A stretch of DNA of 64,000 nucleotides, from positions 62,001-126,000 of the forward strand of contig NZ_LT727809.1 in the NCBI RefSeq assembly GCF_900162665.1, written 5' to 3'. The notes below the pieces were generated by a model that was given only the letters and a program-made list of their open reading frames with translations, did not search any database and was not told the origin of the DNA. Shown here one piece after another: positions 53,491 to 61,850 of this stretch. The number at the start of each line of letters is the position of its first letter. Position 1 is the stretch's first letter. This DNA is from Oceanobacillus sojae (GTDB lineage Bacteria > Bacillota > Bacilli > Bacillales > Amphibacillaceae). A program made the translations under genes and the position numbers.

Positions 53491-53523
53491 AATATCATAT
53501 TGTAAAGAGAGAGGAAATATAAA

Positions 53524-54762
53524 ATGTTAGAAAAATTAAAAGCCTATCGATTTCCACTTATTCTTTTAGCTTCTATTATTATCGGAGCGATAATTGGGTT
53601 ATTTTTTGGAGAAGATGCAGCTGTATTAAAACCTTTCGGGGACTTATTTATTAATTTACTGTTTATGATTGTTATCCCGCTCGTGTTTTTCTCTATTTCA
53701 TCAGCTATCGCCAGCATGGACAGCATGAAAAGACTCGGAAAAATTATGGGTTCGATGATTACCGTCTTTGTGATAACCGGAGTTATTGCAGCTGTATTTA
53801 TGCTTGTTGCGACAGTTATTTTTAAGCCTGGTTCAGGTGTGGATATTCCATTAAGTGCTCCTGAAAATGTAGAAGAGCAAAGCCTGTCAGATCAATTAGT
53901 CAACACGTTTACTGTTCCGGATTTTGTTGAACTGTTCTCACGAGATAATATGATGGCGCTTATTGTAATGTCGATACTGGTTGGTGTGGCGACCGGGCTC
54001 TCCAGAGAGAAGGGGAGGCCATTTGCGAGACTTCTTACGAGTGCATCTGATGTATTTATGAAGCTGATTCAGCTTATTATGTATTATGCACCTATTGGAT
54101 TAGGAGCGTACTTTGCCTCCTTAGTCGGAGAATTTGGTACAGCACTGATTGGCGATTATGCAAAAGCAGTGATTGTTTATTATCCGGTGTCTATTTTGTA
54201 TTTCGCTATTGGCTTTACATTATATGCATTTATCGCTGGTGGAAGAAAAGGAGTCAGCCGCTTTTGGAAGAATATACTTGGTCCAGCTGCTACCTCATTA
54301 GGTACAGGAAGCAGTGTGGCTACCATTCCAGTTAATCTGCAGGCAGCAGAGCGGATTGGTGTTCCAAAAGATATCCGTGAGACGATTATGCCTCTTGGAG
54401 CAACTATTCACATGGATGGTTCCTGTTTATCAGCTATGTTAAAAATTGCCTTTATCTTTGGCGTATTTAATCAGGATTTTACCGGAATTGACACATTTTT
54501 AACTGCTATTGGTATTTGTTTATTATCCGGTATTGTTATGAGTGGAATTCCGGGCGGAGGTTTTACAGGAGAATTAATGATAATTACATTGTACGGTTTT
54601 CCAATCGAAGCTCTGCCAATCATTACTGCGATCGGAGTTGTTGTTGATCCGCCGGCTACGATGGTTAACTCGACAGGTGATACAGTTTCGAGTATGGTTG
54701 TGGCTAGACATATTGAAGGGAAGGACTGGATGGAGAAGGCAGATGCATCATCCAGTGCTTAA
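53524..54762 (+). CDS. Dicarboxylate/amino acid:cation symporter (DAACS family)
   Basis: A 412-residue GltP/DctA-type secondary transporter with eight membrane helices and two hairpin loops. Family signatures are GDLFINLLFMIVIPLVFFSI, the serine-rich hairpin loop SLGTGSSVATIPVNL, PLGATIHMDGS and the substrate-binding end DPPATMVNSTGDTVSS. It imports glutamate, aspartate or a C4-dicarboxylate with sodium or protons; which one cannot be decided. A clear terminator follows. GAGAGGAA precedes ATG 53524. Confidence 0.93.
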   Translation: MLEKLKAYRFPLILLASIIIGAIIGLFFGEDAAVLKPFGDLFINLLFMIVIPLVFFSISSAIASMDSMKRLGKIMGSMITVFVITGVIAAVFMLVATVIFKPGSGVDIPLSAPENVEEQSLSDQLVNTFTVPDFVELFSRDNMMALIVMSILVGVATGLSREKGRPFARLLTSASDVFMKLIQLIMYYAPIGLGAYFASLVGEFGTALIGDYAKAVIVYYPVSILYFAIGFTLYAFIAGGRKGVSRFWKNILGPAATSLGTGSSVATIPVNLQAAERIGVPKDIRETIMPLGATIHMDGSCLSAMLKIAFIFGVFNQDFTGIDTFLTAIGICLLSGIVMSGIPGGGFTGELMIITLYGFPIEALPIITAIGVVVDPPATMVNSTGDTVSSMVVARHIEGKDWMEKADASSSA

Positions 54763-54771
54763 TATAAAAAA

Positions 54772-54807
54772 ACAAGACGCACAAGTACAAAGCGTCTTGT
54801 TTTTTTA
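54772..54807 (+). terminator. Terminator after the symporter gene
   Basis: ACAAGACGC pairs with GCGTCTTGT around an 11-base loop and is followed by seven T. Confidence 0.85.
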
Positions 54808-54890
54808 TATGTTAAAAATCATATTATGAGATCATTTCATTTTACAGACATTAATCGATAATAAATAAATTGAAATTTTAAAATAATAAA

Positions 54891-54953
54891 TTGACAAAGA
54901 ATATCAATTATACTATTATAATTTTAAACCATTATACGTACAAACGGTTTAAG
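54891..54953 (+). promoter_or_regulatory. Promoter and candidate operator of the aldolase-PTS operon
   Basis: TTGACA (54891-54896), a 17-base spacer and TATTAT (54914-54919). Immediately downstream TTAAACC (54924-54930) and GGTTTAA (54946-54952) form an inverted repeat with TACGTA in the middle, placed where a repressor would block RNA polymerase. No intact regulator of the SorC/DeoR type is found in the window. Confidence 0.7.
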
Positions 54954-55019
54954 TTGTAATAATTTAAACAATAATGGGTTGGTACTTTATACAAAATAAT
55001 CTAAGGAGTGGACGACCAA

Positions 55020-55799
55020 ATGGGAAAATCGTTACGGCTGTCAAGAATTTTTAGAAAGGACACAGGTAACTCACTTATATTACCTGTAGATCATGGAATT
55101 GGAGGGAGTATTGAAGGATTAGAAGACCCAGTTAAGATTCTTAAAGAGTTACAAACACCTGATATTGACGCAATATTACTAAATGATGGTGTTGCTAGAC
55201 AAGCTGAAGAAGTTTTTCATGGAAAAGGCACACCAGCCCGAATGTTAAATTCGGATATTTTTAGTTATGAAGTAAAAAATGAACGAATGGAACATCATTT
55301 AACGTTCAGTCCAGAGTTTGCAGTCCGTAAAGGATATGATTGTATAAAGCTTGTCTTGTTTTGGGATCGCCCTGCTGAGGAAAGAATGCGTTCTATGAAA
55401 TTGATAGCCTCTGTTATTGAGGAAGCAGAAAAATGGGAAATGCCGGTTTTAGTGGAGCCCCTTACATCAAAGCCAATCGAAGATCCTAAAGAGCGGGCAA
55501 AAGTTATCTCTGATGCAAATAGAGCTGCGTTTGAACTAGGTGCGGATATATTAAAAGTAGCTCACCCTGGTGATACAAAAACACTTGAAAACTGGGTGAA
55601 TTATTTTGATATTCCTATTATTCTGCTAGGTGGAAATAAAAGCGGGACTACGGAAGATTTAGTGAAAATGGTAGATGATGCTATTAATGTTGGTATTAAT
55701 GGTGTTGCTATTGGCAGGAATGTTTGGCAACGGCCGCCAAAAGAAGCAAAAGAATTATTAGCTAGATTTGCAGAAATTATCCATAAGCCAAGAAACTAA
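55020..55799 (+). CDS. DhnA-type class I aldolase (DeoC/LacD/FbaB family)
   Basis: A 259-residue TIM-barrel aldolase. ILPVDHGIGGSIEGLEDP near the N-terminus (D24, H25) and FELGADILKVAHPGD with the Schiff-base lysine K179 are diagnostic for the DhnA/FbaB family; LLGGNKSGT forms the phosphate loop. Relatives are class I fructose-bisphosphate aldolase, LsrF and archaeal-type AroA'. As first gene of a glucitol-type PTS operon it probably cleaves a ketose phosphate. The start is ATG 55020 behind AAGGAG; the GTG at 55008 overlaps that RBS. The acceptor sugar is unknown. Confidence 0.85.
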   Translation: MGKSLRLSRIFRKDTGNSLILPVDHGIGGSIEGLEDPVKILKELQTPDIDAILLNDGVARQAEEVFHGKGTPARMLNSDIFSYEVKNERMEHHLTFSPEFAVRKGYDCIKLVLFWDRPAEERMRSMKLIASVIEEAEKWEMPVLVEPLTSKPIEDPKERAKVISDANRAAFELGADILKVAHPGDTKTLENWVNYFDIPIILLGGNKSGTTEDLVKMVDDAINVGINGVAIGRNVWQRPPKEAKELLARFAEIIHKPRN

Positions 55800-55862
55800 A
55801 AATGTTAATTATTAAGTAACTCGAAATATTTAGCACAAGAATAACTTAAGGGAGGAATTTTG

Positions 55863-56927
55863 ATGACTAAAATGAGAAAGTTTGCTGTTTTAACAAACGC
55901 AAAAAATGCAGAGGTACATGAAGGAGAAATCCCTGAGGTTGGTAATAATCAAGTCCTCATTAAGCAAAAAAATTGTAATATTTGTACAACAGATTTCGGG
56001 CAATGGCTTGGTCTAAGGGAACATCAACCATATCCGATGGCAGGCGGACATGAAGGTGCTGGAATCGTTGTCGCAAAAGGTAAAAATGTGAGAGATGAAA
56101 TAAGTATAGGAGATCATGTTGCACTTGCTTATGATTACTGTGGAGAATGTACGGCTTGTCAAACTGGGAGAACGAGCGAGTGTGTAGAGATATCAAACCC
56201 TTTTAAAGATAAAAATGATGAAGGATATTACGGTCATTTAGGTTTTGCAACTTATAATGTTAAGGATGCAAATGCAGTGATTAAAATGAATCCTGAATTA
56301 TCGTTTAGTGAGGCCGGGTTTTTGGAACCGCTCGCAACTGTGGTAAGTGGTCTAAAGCGATTAAGGGTTAGCGCGTTAGAACGTGTTGTTGTCATTGGTG
56401 CTGGAACAATGGGGATATTAAATGCACTAGCTGCTACAGCATATGGCGCAGAAGTCATTGTTACTGAAATGATGGATAAGAAGATTGAAGCGGCAAGATC
56501 AATGGGGCTAAATGTTATTGATGTAAAAGAATGTGATCCAGTAGAAAAAGTAAAAGAATTAACAAATGATGAGGGGGCAGATGCAGTTATTCTTGCCGTT
56601 GGAGCTACGAAAGCAAATAATCAAGCATTAGAAATGGTTAAGCGCTTAAATGGTAGATTGTTGCTTTTTGCTGCAGGGTATCCTGCTCCTGAATTACATG
56701 TAGATTCGAATTTAGCCCATTATAGAAAAATGGAATTGATAGGGACCTACGGAGCTGATATACATGACTTTAATAAATCAGCAAATTTATTAAATACTGG
56801 AAAAGTTGATGTGTCAAAATTAATTGAAACAAAAGTACCTCTAGAAGAAATCCAAAAAGCTTACGAGATTGCTAGTGCGCAAGGAAGTTACCGCGTAAGT
56901 GTTTTATTACAAGAAGAGTCAGAATAA
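55863..56927 (+). CDS. Zinc-dependent medium-chain polyol/alcohol dehydrogenase
   Basis: A 354-residue MDR enzyme. Catalytic zinc ligands are C41 in NICTTDFGQW and H63-E64 in GGHEGAG. The structural zinc site is C93, C96, C99 and C107 (CGECTACQTGRTSEC). The Rossmann motif is VVIGAGTMGILNA (about 178-190) with an acidic residue after the second strand (VTEMMDKK), suggesting NAD(H). It resembles sorbitol and threonine dehydrogenases. In this operon it would oxidise a polyol phosphate to the ketose phosphate used by the neighbouring aldolase, in place of the short-chain SrlD of E. coli. ATG 55863 follows GGAGG. Confidence 0.85.
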   Translation: MTKMRKFAVLTNAKNAEVHEGEIPEVGNNQVLIKQKNCNICTTDFGQWLGLREHQPYPMAGGHEGAGIVVAKGKNVRDEISIGDHVALAYDYCGECTACQTGRTSECVEISNPFKDKNDEGYYGHLGFATYNVKDANAVIKMNPELSFSEAGFLEPLATVVSGLKRLRVSALERVVVIGAGTMGILNALAATAYGAEVIVTEMMDKKIEAARSMGLNVIDVKECDPVEKVKELTNDEGADAVILAVGATKANNQALEMVKRLNGRLLLFAAGYPAPELHVDSNLAHYRKMELIGTYGADIHDFNKSANLLNTGKVDVSKLIETKVPLEEIQKAYEIASAQGSYRVSVLLQEESE

Positions 56928-57090
56928 CTTTACGCAATAAAAATAATACGATGTATGAAGTAATTGGAGAGGGTATCACGCTCTCTTTTACAGTATGTAA
57001 GCGCAAACATATAATAAATTAATTTTTTGGCATGAAGTTTTTTAAAATCTCAATCAAAATCAGTATAACAAATAAAAGGAGGATGAAGTT

Positions 57091-57618
57091 ATGTCGTTTG
57101 TTGTTGATTTTGCGGAACAGTTTATGGGCTTTTTCGGATTTGTAGGGGATACGTTTGTCGGCATGTTTACTGGCATTGTTCCTATACTTGTAGGAATGCT
57201 AACTTTAATTCAATTTATTGTAAATCTTGTTGGTGAAAACCGAATTGAAAGAATGGGAAAATTATTAGCAAAAAGTAGCATATTAAAATATTCGATATTC
57301 CCGGTATTTGCTGCATTTTTCCTTGGAAGCCCAGCAAGTGGTACTATGGGAAGGTTCCTACCGGAAAAGTCAAAACCAGGATTAATGGAAGCGTTTTTTA
57401 GAAATGGACATCCCTTGACTAGTTTATTTCCCCATACAAATCCAGCTGAATTATTTGTTTGGCTAGGAGTTGCCCAAGGTATTGAGGCACTTGGATTGCC
57501 AGTTGGAGCTTTAGCTATTCGCTATGTTATTACCGGTATTGTTGTAGGTGTCATCAGTGGTATTATTACCGAGATAGTATTTACAATTATTGCTAAAAGA
57601 AATAATTACGAAGTTTAA
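57091..57618 (+). CDS. srlA: Glucitol-family PTS enzyme IIC2 component
   Basis: A 175-residue membrane protein with four predicted helices. It matches SrlA/GutA: FAEQFMGFFGFVGDTFVGMF at the N-terminus, GSPASGTMGRFLPEKSKPG, then NGHPLTSLFPHTNPAELFVW and a final helix. It forms the transport channel together with the IIBC protein. It lies 163 bases after the dehydrogenase and 14 before the IIBC gene. GGAGGATG precedes ATG 57091. The symbol indicates family, not proven sorbitol specificity. Confidence 0.9.
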   Translation: MSFVVDFAEQFMGFFGFVGDTFVGMFTGIVPILVGMLTLIQFIVNLVGENRIERMGKLLAKSSILKYSIFPVFAAFFLGSPASGTMGRFLPEKSKPGLMEAFFRNGHPLTSLFPHTNPAELFVWLGVAQGIEALGLPVGALAIRYVITGIVVGVISGIITEIVFTIIAKRNNYEV

Positions 57619-57632
57619 CAGGGGGGATAAAA

Positions 57633-58643
57633 ATGTCTAAAAGTATAACGATTAAAGTTGAAAAAGGTGGTAGTGGTTGGGGCGGTCCACTTTACTTACA
57701 ATGTGAAGGGAAGAAAAACAAAGTATTATCAATGACAGGTGGAGGAATTCATGATTTAGCTACACATATTGCAGACGCTATAAGCGGTGTGGCAGTTGAT
57801 GGATTTAAAGAGGTACCGAATGATGATGAGATTGTTTGTGCAATTATTAATTGTGGCGGTACATTAAGATGTGGTGTTTACCCACAAAAAGGGATTTACA
57901 CGATTAATTTAAATGCGATTGGTCCATCTGGCCCTTTAGCTGAGCACATTAAAGAGGAAATATACGTTTCTGGGGTTAAAAAAGGAAATATTACAATAGT
58001 ACAAGAATCAGACCAGCCAGATCATGAACACGCTGCGGTAGTAGAACCTGAATTAGAGAAACAACCAAAAAAAGTCGATAAACAACGCGCAGCCGAAGAA
58101 AGCGGTAACCTGATATTTAAACTATTAACCAAAATTGGTTCTGGCGTTGGCTCTGTAGTTTCCATGTTCTTAGACTCTGGTAGAAAAACGGTCGATCTGT
58201 TATTGAAAACGATTATACCATTCATGGCATTCGTTAGTATTTTAGTAGCACTAGTCCAATATACAGGAGTAGGGGAATTGATTGCGAACGCTTTAACCCC
58301 GCTAGGGTCGTCACTTTGGGGATTACTGCTTATTTCTATTATTTGTAGTTTCCCGTTCTTGTCACCTATCCTGGGACCAGGAGCAGCTGTTGCGCAGGTC
58401 GTTGGTGTTCTAGTAGGCACGCAAATTGCAGCAGGAGCAATTCCACCACAATTCGCATTACCAGCTTTGTTTGCTATCAACGCACAAGTAGGTGGGGACT
58501 TCTTCCCTGTAGGTATGTCTTTAATGCAGGCGAAACCAAAAACAATAGAATATGGTACACCAGCATTCCTGATCGCGAGACAAATTTCAAGCCCTATTGC
58601 TGTTGTTATTGCATATCTGTTCAGTATTGGACTCTATAATTAA
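57633..58643 (+). CDS. srlE: Glucitol-family PTS enzyme IIBC component
   Basis: A 336-residue fusion. The cytoplasmic IIB part (about 1-125) has GGSGWGGPLYLQCEGKKN and the phosphorylation-site cysteine C74 in INCGGTLRCGVYP. The IIC1 part (about 150-336) has five or so helices with TIIPFMAFVSILVALVQYTG, CSFPFLSPILGPGAAVAQ and GGDFFPVGMSLMQA. It phosphorylates the incoming polyol. A linker rich in Glu/Lys (about 125-150) joins them. Third of four PTS genes; 290 bases precede the IIA gene. Confidence 0.92.
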   Translation: MSKSITIKVEKGGSGWGGPLYLQCEGKKNKVLSMTGGGIHDLATHIADAISGVAVDGFKEVPNDDEIVCAIINCGGTLRCGVYPQKGIYTINLNAIGPSGPLAEHIKEEIYVSGVKKGNITIVQESDQPDHEHAAVVEPELEKQPKKVDKQRAAEESGNLIFKLLTKIGSGVGSVVSMFLDSGRKTVDLLLKTIIPFMAFVSILVALVQYTGVGELIANALTPLGSSLWGLLLISIICSFPFLSPILGPGAAVAQVVGVLVGTQIAAGAIPPQFALPALFAINAQVGGDFFPVGMSLMQAKPKTIEYGTPAFLIARQISSPIAVVIAYLFSIGLYN

Positions 58644-58920
58644 AGTGATTGAACTATTAAAATTAAAAATTCGCAGTTAGCGAAAATTTAATAGTAGATG
58701 AGAGCAGGAAATAAATGGTTTATGCTAATCAACTTTCATTTAATTAGTAAAACAGGTATCTGTTTTTATTAATAGGATTGTATAAATGGTAGACTAACCA
58801 ATTCAGCTCTCTATATTTTTTTGAAGTTAAAACTAACATAATAGTTACAATAATAGATTTATAAAAATCAAAAAGAAAAGATAAATAATATGTTAAAATA
58901 TTTATCGTAAATATTTTTAA
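58644..58920. other. Intergenic gap inside the PTS operon
   Basis: About 280 AT-rich bases between the IIBC and IIA genes. A weak hairpin, TTAAAAATTCGC with GCGAAAATTTAA (58663-58691), follows the IIBC stop; it might be a processing or partial termination site that lowers IIA and GutM expression. No ORF or clear promoter is seen; the TTAAAAT near 58900 could be a weak -10. Confidence 0.4.
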
Positions 58921-58933
58921 GGAGGTAATTTAC

Positions 58934-59287
58934 TTGAAATATAACGTAAATATTGTCGAAGTTGGTTCAAATGTTGAGGGTATGTTGAAAACGGGGTTAT
59001 TAATTCTTTTTAATCAAAGTGCACCGGAAGATTTAAAACCATTCTGTGTTGTTACCGAAGAAAATAAGCATGATGGACAAGTAGAGTCAGGTGATGTTAT
59101 GACTATAGTAGGTTGTACGTATAAGGTCACAGCTGTAGGCAATATTGTCAATGAAAATCTCTATTCGCTTGGACATGCCTCACTATGTTTTGATGGAGCA
59201 AAGGAGGCACAATTACCTGGTCATATTCATTTAACACCGGATTTTGAAAGCGATTTATCCAATCTTGGGGAAATTACAATCGAGTAG
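58934..59287 (+). CDS. srlB: Glucitol-family PTS enzyme IIA component
   Basis: A 117-residue cytoplasmic protein of the IIA-glucitol family: MLKTGLLILFNQSAPEDLKP, VGCTYKVTAVGNIVNENLYS, LGHASLCFDGAKEAQLPGHI. The TTG start at 58934 is set by GGAGG eight bases upstream. Aligned by eye with E. coli SrlB, the phosphoacceptor histidine (H43 as I remember it, after CFI) falls on threonine (T41, after CVV). The nearest histidine is H46, three to five residues on. Either the acceptor has shifted or this IIA is not active. It lies 8 bases before the GutM-like gene. Confidence 0.85.
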   Translation: MKYNVNIVEVGSNVEGMLKTGLLILFNQSAPEDLKPFCVVTEENKHDGQVESGDVMTIVGCTYKVTAVGNIVNENLYSLGHASLCFDGAKEAQLPGHIHLTPDFESDLSNLGEITIE

Positions 59288-59295
59288 GTGAGAAA

Positions 59296-59682
59296 ATGGA
59301 GATTCTATTTTTATTCTTTATTGTTTTAGTTATTTTGCAATGGTTTTTTAAAGTAAAACAGACAAAAGTATTGCATACCCATTATAATAAGTTTTTAGAA
59401 ACAGGAAATGTATTAGTGGAGAGAAAGAAAGGTATTTTTTCTGGTGCTATTATCATGCTTCAATTAGATAAGGAAGCGAATATTAAAGGCTGTTTATTGA
59501 TGTCTGGTGCAACCTTTTTTTCTTCTTGGCGCAGTTGTGAAGAACTAATAAATGAAAACTTATTGAGTATAAACGAGGAAAACCTTAATGGCTATAAAAA
59601 AACTGTAAGAAAAGTAATTGCTAAAGCTGTTGAAAGTTATCAAAAGAGTAAAGAAAAAGAGCTACAGGAGAAACCGGTTTAG
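59296..59682 (+). CDS. srlM: GutM/SrlM-like glucitol operon activator
   Basis: A 128-residue protein with one N-terminal membrane helix (about 3-19) and a small cytoplasmic domain with FLETGNVLVERKKGIFSGAI and CLLMSGATFFSSWRSCEEL, typical of GutM. In E. coli GutM activates the glucitol operon together with a repressor; the mechanism is obscure since GutM has no DNA-binding motif. As last intact gene in the operon it may signal the phosphorylation state of the PTS. GAGGTG-type RBS within the end of the IIA gene. Confidence 0.85.
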   Translation: MEILFLFFIVLVILQWFFKVKQTKVLHTHYNKFLETGNVLVERKKGIFSGAIIMLQLDKEANIKGCLLMSGATFFSSWRSCEELINENLLSINEENLNGYKKTVRKVIAKAVESYQKSKEKELQEKPV

Positions 59683-59762
59683 TAATTGTTGACTAAATAT
59701 TTATTTCAAATCTTTTACTAATAAGAACAAAAGTCATTAAAAAAAGGAAGTATATTAAAAAA

Positions 59763-60226
59763 ATGACAACGAAAAAATGAGAAATGATGTAATTATGCCC
59801 CAAGCGGGGGTTGGTGTTTATAAAATGATAGATCCGAAAGAAACGGTAAATGAAATGCCAATGGTTAACCCAGGTAGAATGTCAATCATATCTCCAGTAA
59901 AAGGAATTAAAAAGCTATTATGAGGAAAGCGAAATAGCTATTACAGCATGGGCACTTCTTGGTAAAGGAACAATTTTACAAGATGAGCTGACTAAAGAAC
60001 TTGCTCAAAAATATGGTAAGATACCTGCCTAGATTATTTTGAGGTGGCGTTTAGAGTGTGATACAATTGCTATTCCGAAATCTGTTACACCGTTACGTAT
60101 TAAGAAAAATTTTAAGTTATTTGATTTCTCAATTGAAAAAAAGATATGAATAAGCTTGCTAATCTTGATCATATTGGTCGAATAGATGCTGATTCAAATA
60201 TTGATGATGATTTTAGACATTTTTAA
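59763..60226 (+). pseudogene. Decayed aldo/keto reductase gene
   Basis: Remnant of an aldo/keto reductase of normally about 275 residues. Recognisable pieces lie in different frames: an N-terminus VIMPQAGVGVYKMIDPKETV after a frameshift near 59778, then a large internal deletion, then SEIAITAWALLGKGTILQDE, ELAQKYGKIPA, a stop, IILRWRLECDTIAIPKSVTP and the end KLANLDHIGRIDADSNIDDD. AAAGGAAG still precedes the old ATG 59763. It may once have acted with the polyol operon. Confidence 0.85.
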
Positions 60227-60273
60227 GTAATAAAACAATTTGGTATGGTATATTGTTAAAAAAGTCCATTGAA

Positions 60274-60325
60274 AAATCCGAACTATGAATTCATTTTTTT
60301 GGGGTGGCGTTTATAGTTCGGATTT
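60274..60325 (-). terminator. Hairpin, probable terminator of the MFS gene
   Basis: AAATCCGAACTAT pairs perfectly with ATAGTTCGGATTT around a 26-base loop. On the minus strand T5 follows. It lies 210 bases beyond the MFS stop. Confidence 0.6.
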
Positions 60326-60326
60326 C

Positions 60327-60537
60327 CACTATTATTTTAATTTTGGATTCTTTCAATTATGGTCTCCAATCAGATGCGGTTGTGAACCATAACGTATTAC
60401 CAACATTCTTATGCATTTTACCCCGGTTAGGCCCCTTAGTTTAGTCTTTTGCTACAGGTGAGTGCTTCCTGTTTAGAGTGAATATACTCTGCCAAAGTGC
60501 TCCTTGAACAATCTCTTTGTAATCTTGAAATTTTATT
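60327..60537. other. Unassigned AT-rich stretch
   Basis: About 210 bases between the hairpin and the MFS gene end. Short minus-strand frames such as YKEIVQGALWQSIFTLN look protein-like but are broken by stops; they may be a remnant of an unidentified gene, perhaps a transposase. I cannot support a call. Confidence 0.3.
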
Positions 60538-61740
60538 TTAAATAAATTTATTTTGCCCAATTTTTAATCCTAAAAAAGAACTGCAAATAGCAAGTAATAT
60601 TAGCAAGAATAAGGGAATGGTCCAATCTCTTGTAATATCGTAGATGAAACCTATCACTATAGGTCCTAAAGCTGCTAGAGCATAACCAGTTGATTGTGCC
60701 ATGCCGGATAAAAGTGTAGCTTGTTTTGTATTTTTAGTACGAATAGATAGTAACAGAAGGGCAATTGTAAAGTTACCACTTAAAGAAAATCCTATTAGTG
60801 TTGTGGAGATAATATAGCTTATATCATTATGATAAAGTAATAAATAAATAACTCCTATTATTAATAAAATATTTAAGCTGATAACTAAGCCTACTTGTGA
60901 TTTAAGTTTTCCAGCTATAAGTGGAATGAGTAAACTAGAAACTATTCCTACTAGCTGTAAATAGGATAATAGGAAACCAGCGGTTGTTTTATTAGCACCA
61001 AAATCAATTAATATTTCTGGGAACCAAGAGATGGTAATATAGAATAAAAGGGAATGACACCCCATAAAAAAGGCAATAAACCAGGCAAACGGAGATTTTA
61101 GAAGATCCTTTTGTTTTTCTGTGGGCCTTTCTTTTATATGATTCATCGATTTCCGCCGTATAAGCACTAACCAATAAAAAGATGCAAAAATTGCAGGGGC
61201 TGCCCAAATTAAAAGAGCATTTCTCCAACCCAATCCCATGTTTTTGGCAATTGGTACACTTATTGCTGAAGCAACAGTAGCAGAAATTCCCATTATCGAG
61301 GAATATAGCCCAGTCATTACTGATAGTTTGTTAGGAAATTTATCTTTGATAATTCCTGGTAAAAGGACGTTACAAACTGCAATTCCTATTCCAATAAATA
61401 GTGTACCAAGAAGTAAAAGGAACATTATAGTAGAAGAACGAAAAATGATTCCCGTGCTTAATATCATTAATCCAAAAATTAATATTTTCTCATTTGAGTA
61501 CTTTTGAGCTAAATATGATGAAGTAATTGACATAATAGCAAAAGCTACTAATGGTAAACTTGTAAGTAATGCAACATTCCAATTTGCAAAGCCTATTTCA
61601 TCTCTAATGATTCCCATAATTGGCCCTATTGAAGTTAGCGCTGGTCTTAAATTAAGAGCAACTAAGAAAATCCCTATAATTATAAGAACATTGGTGTTAT
61701 CTTTGCCTAACTCTTGTTTCTTAAATGTGTCTTCTCTCAA
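60538..61740 (-). CDS. MFS transporter of the CynX/NimT/YycB type
   Basis: A 400-residue transporter with twelve membrane helices. The opening IIIGIFLVALNLRPALTSIG, with its conserved LRPA...GP, and SYLAQKYSNEKILIFG (the helix 2-3 loop) fit the cyanate/2-nitroimidazole transporter group. The substrate is unknown. The start is TTG at 61740; a nearby ATG is out of frame. It points away from the ALDH gene terminator in the same direction, so it is likely a separate unit. Possibly exports or imports an acid product of the neighbouring catabolic genes, which is inference. Confidence 0.85.
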   Translation of the reverse strand: MREDTFKKQELGKDNTNVLIIIGIFLVALNLRPALTSIGPIMGIIRDEIGFANWNVALLTSLPLVAFAIMSITSSYLAQKYSNEKILIFGLMILSTGIIFRSSTIMFLLLLGTLFIGIGIAVCNVLLPGIIKDKFPNKLSVMTGLYSSIMGISATVASAISVPIAKNMGLGWRNALLIWAAPAIFASFYWLVLIRRKSMNHIKERPTEKQKDLLKSPFAWFIAFFMGCHSLLFYITISWFPEILIDFGANKTTAGFLLSYLQLVGIVSSLLIPLIAGKLKSQVGLVISLNILLIIGVIYLLLYHNDISYIISTTLIGFSLSGNFTIALLLLSIRTKNTKQATLLSGMAQSTGYALAALGPIVIGFIYDITRDWTIPLFLLILLAICSSFLGLKIGQNKFI

Positions 61741-61810
61741 TAAGATGCATCCTTTCCTCTTAGTTGTTACTTTTTAGGCTATATTATTTTTCTTAAGTAA
61801 ATAGTATGAA

Positions 61811-61837
61811 GCAACCTAACCTTATTCGTTAAGTTGC
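61811..61837 (-). terminator. Terminator of the aldehyde dehydrogenase gene
   Basis: GCAACCTAAC pairs with GTTAAGTTGC (one mismatch allowing G:T) around a 7-base loop. The T-tract on the minus strand is weak. Confidence 0.5.
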
Positions 61838-61850
61838 TCCATTACTATAA

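Noticed and set aside
60036-60316. Repeated GGTGGCGTTTA at 60043 and 60302 as a mobile-element end
   Set aside because: The first copy is the reading-frame sequence for RWRL of the aldo/keto reductase remnant. The second is in a hairpin loop; the match is short and has no supporting structure.
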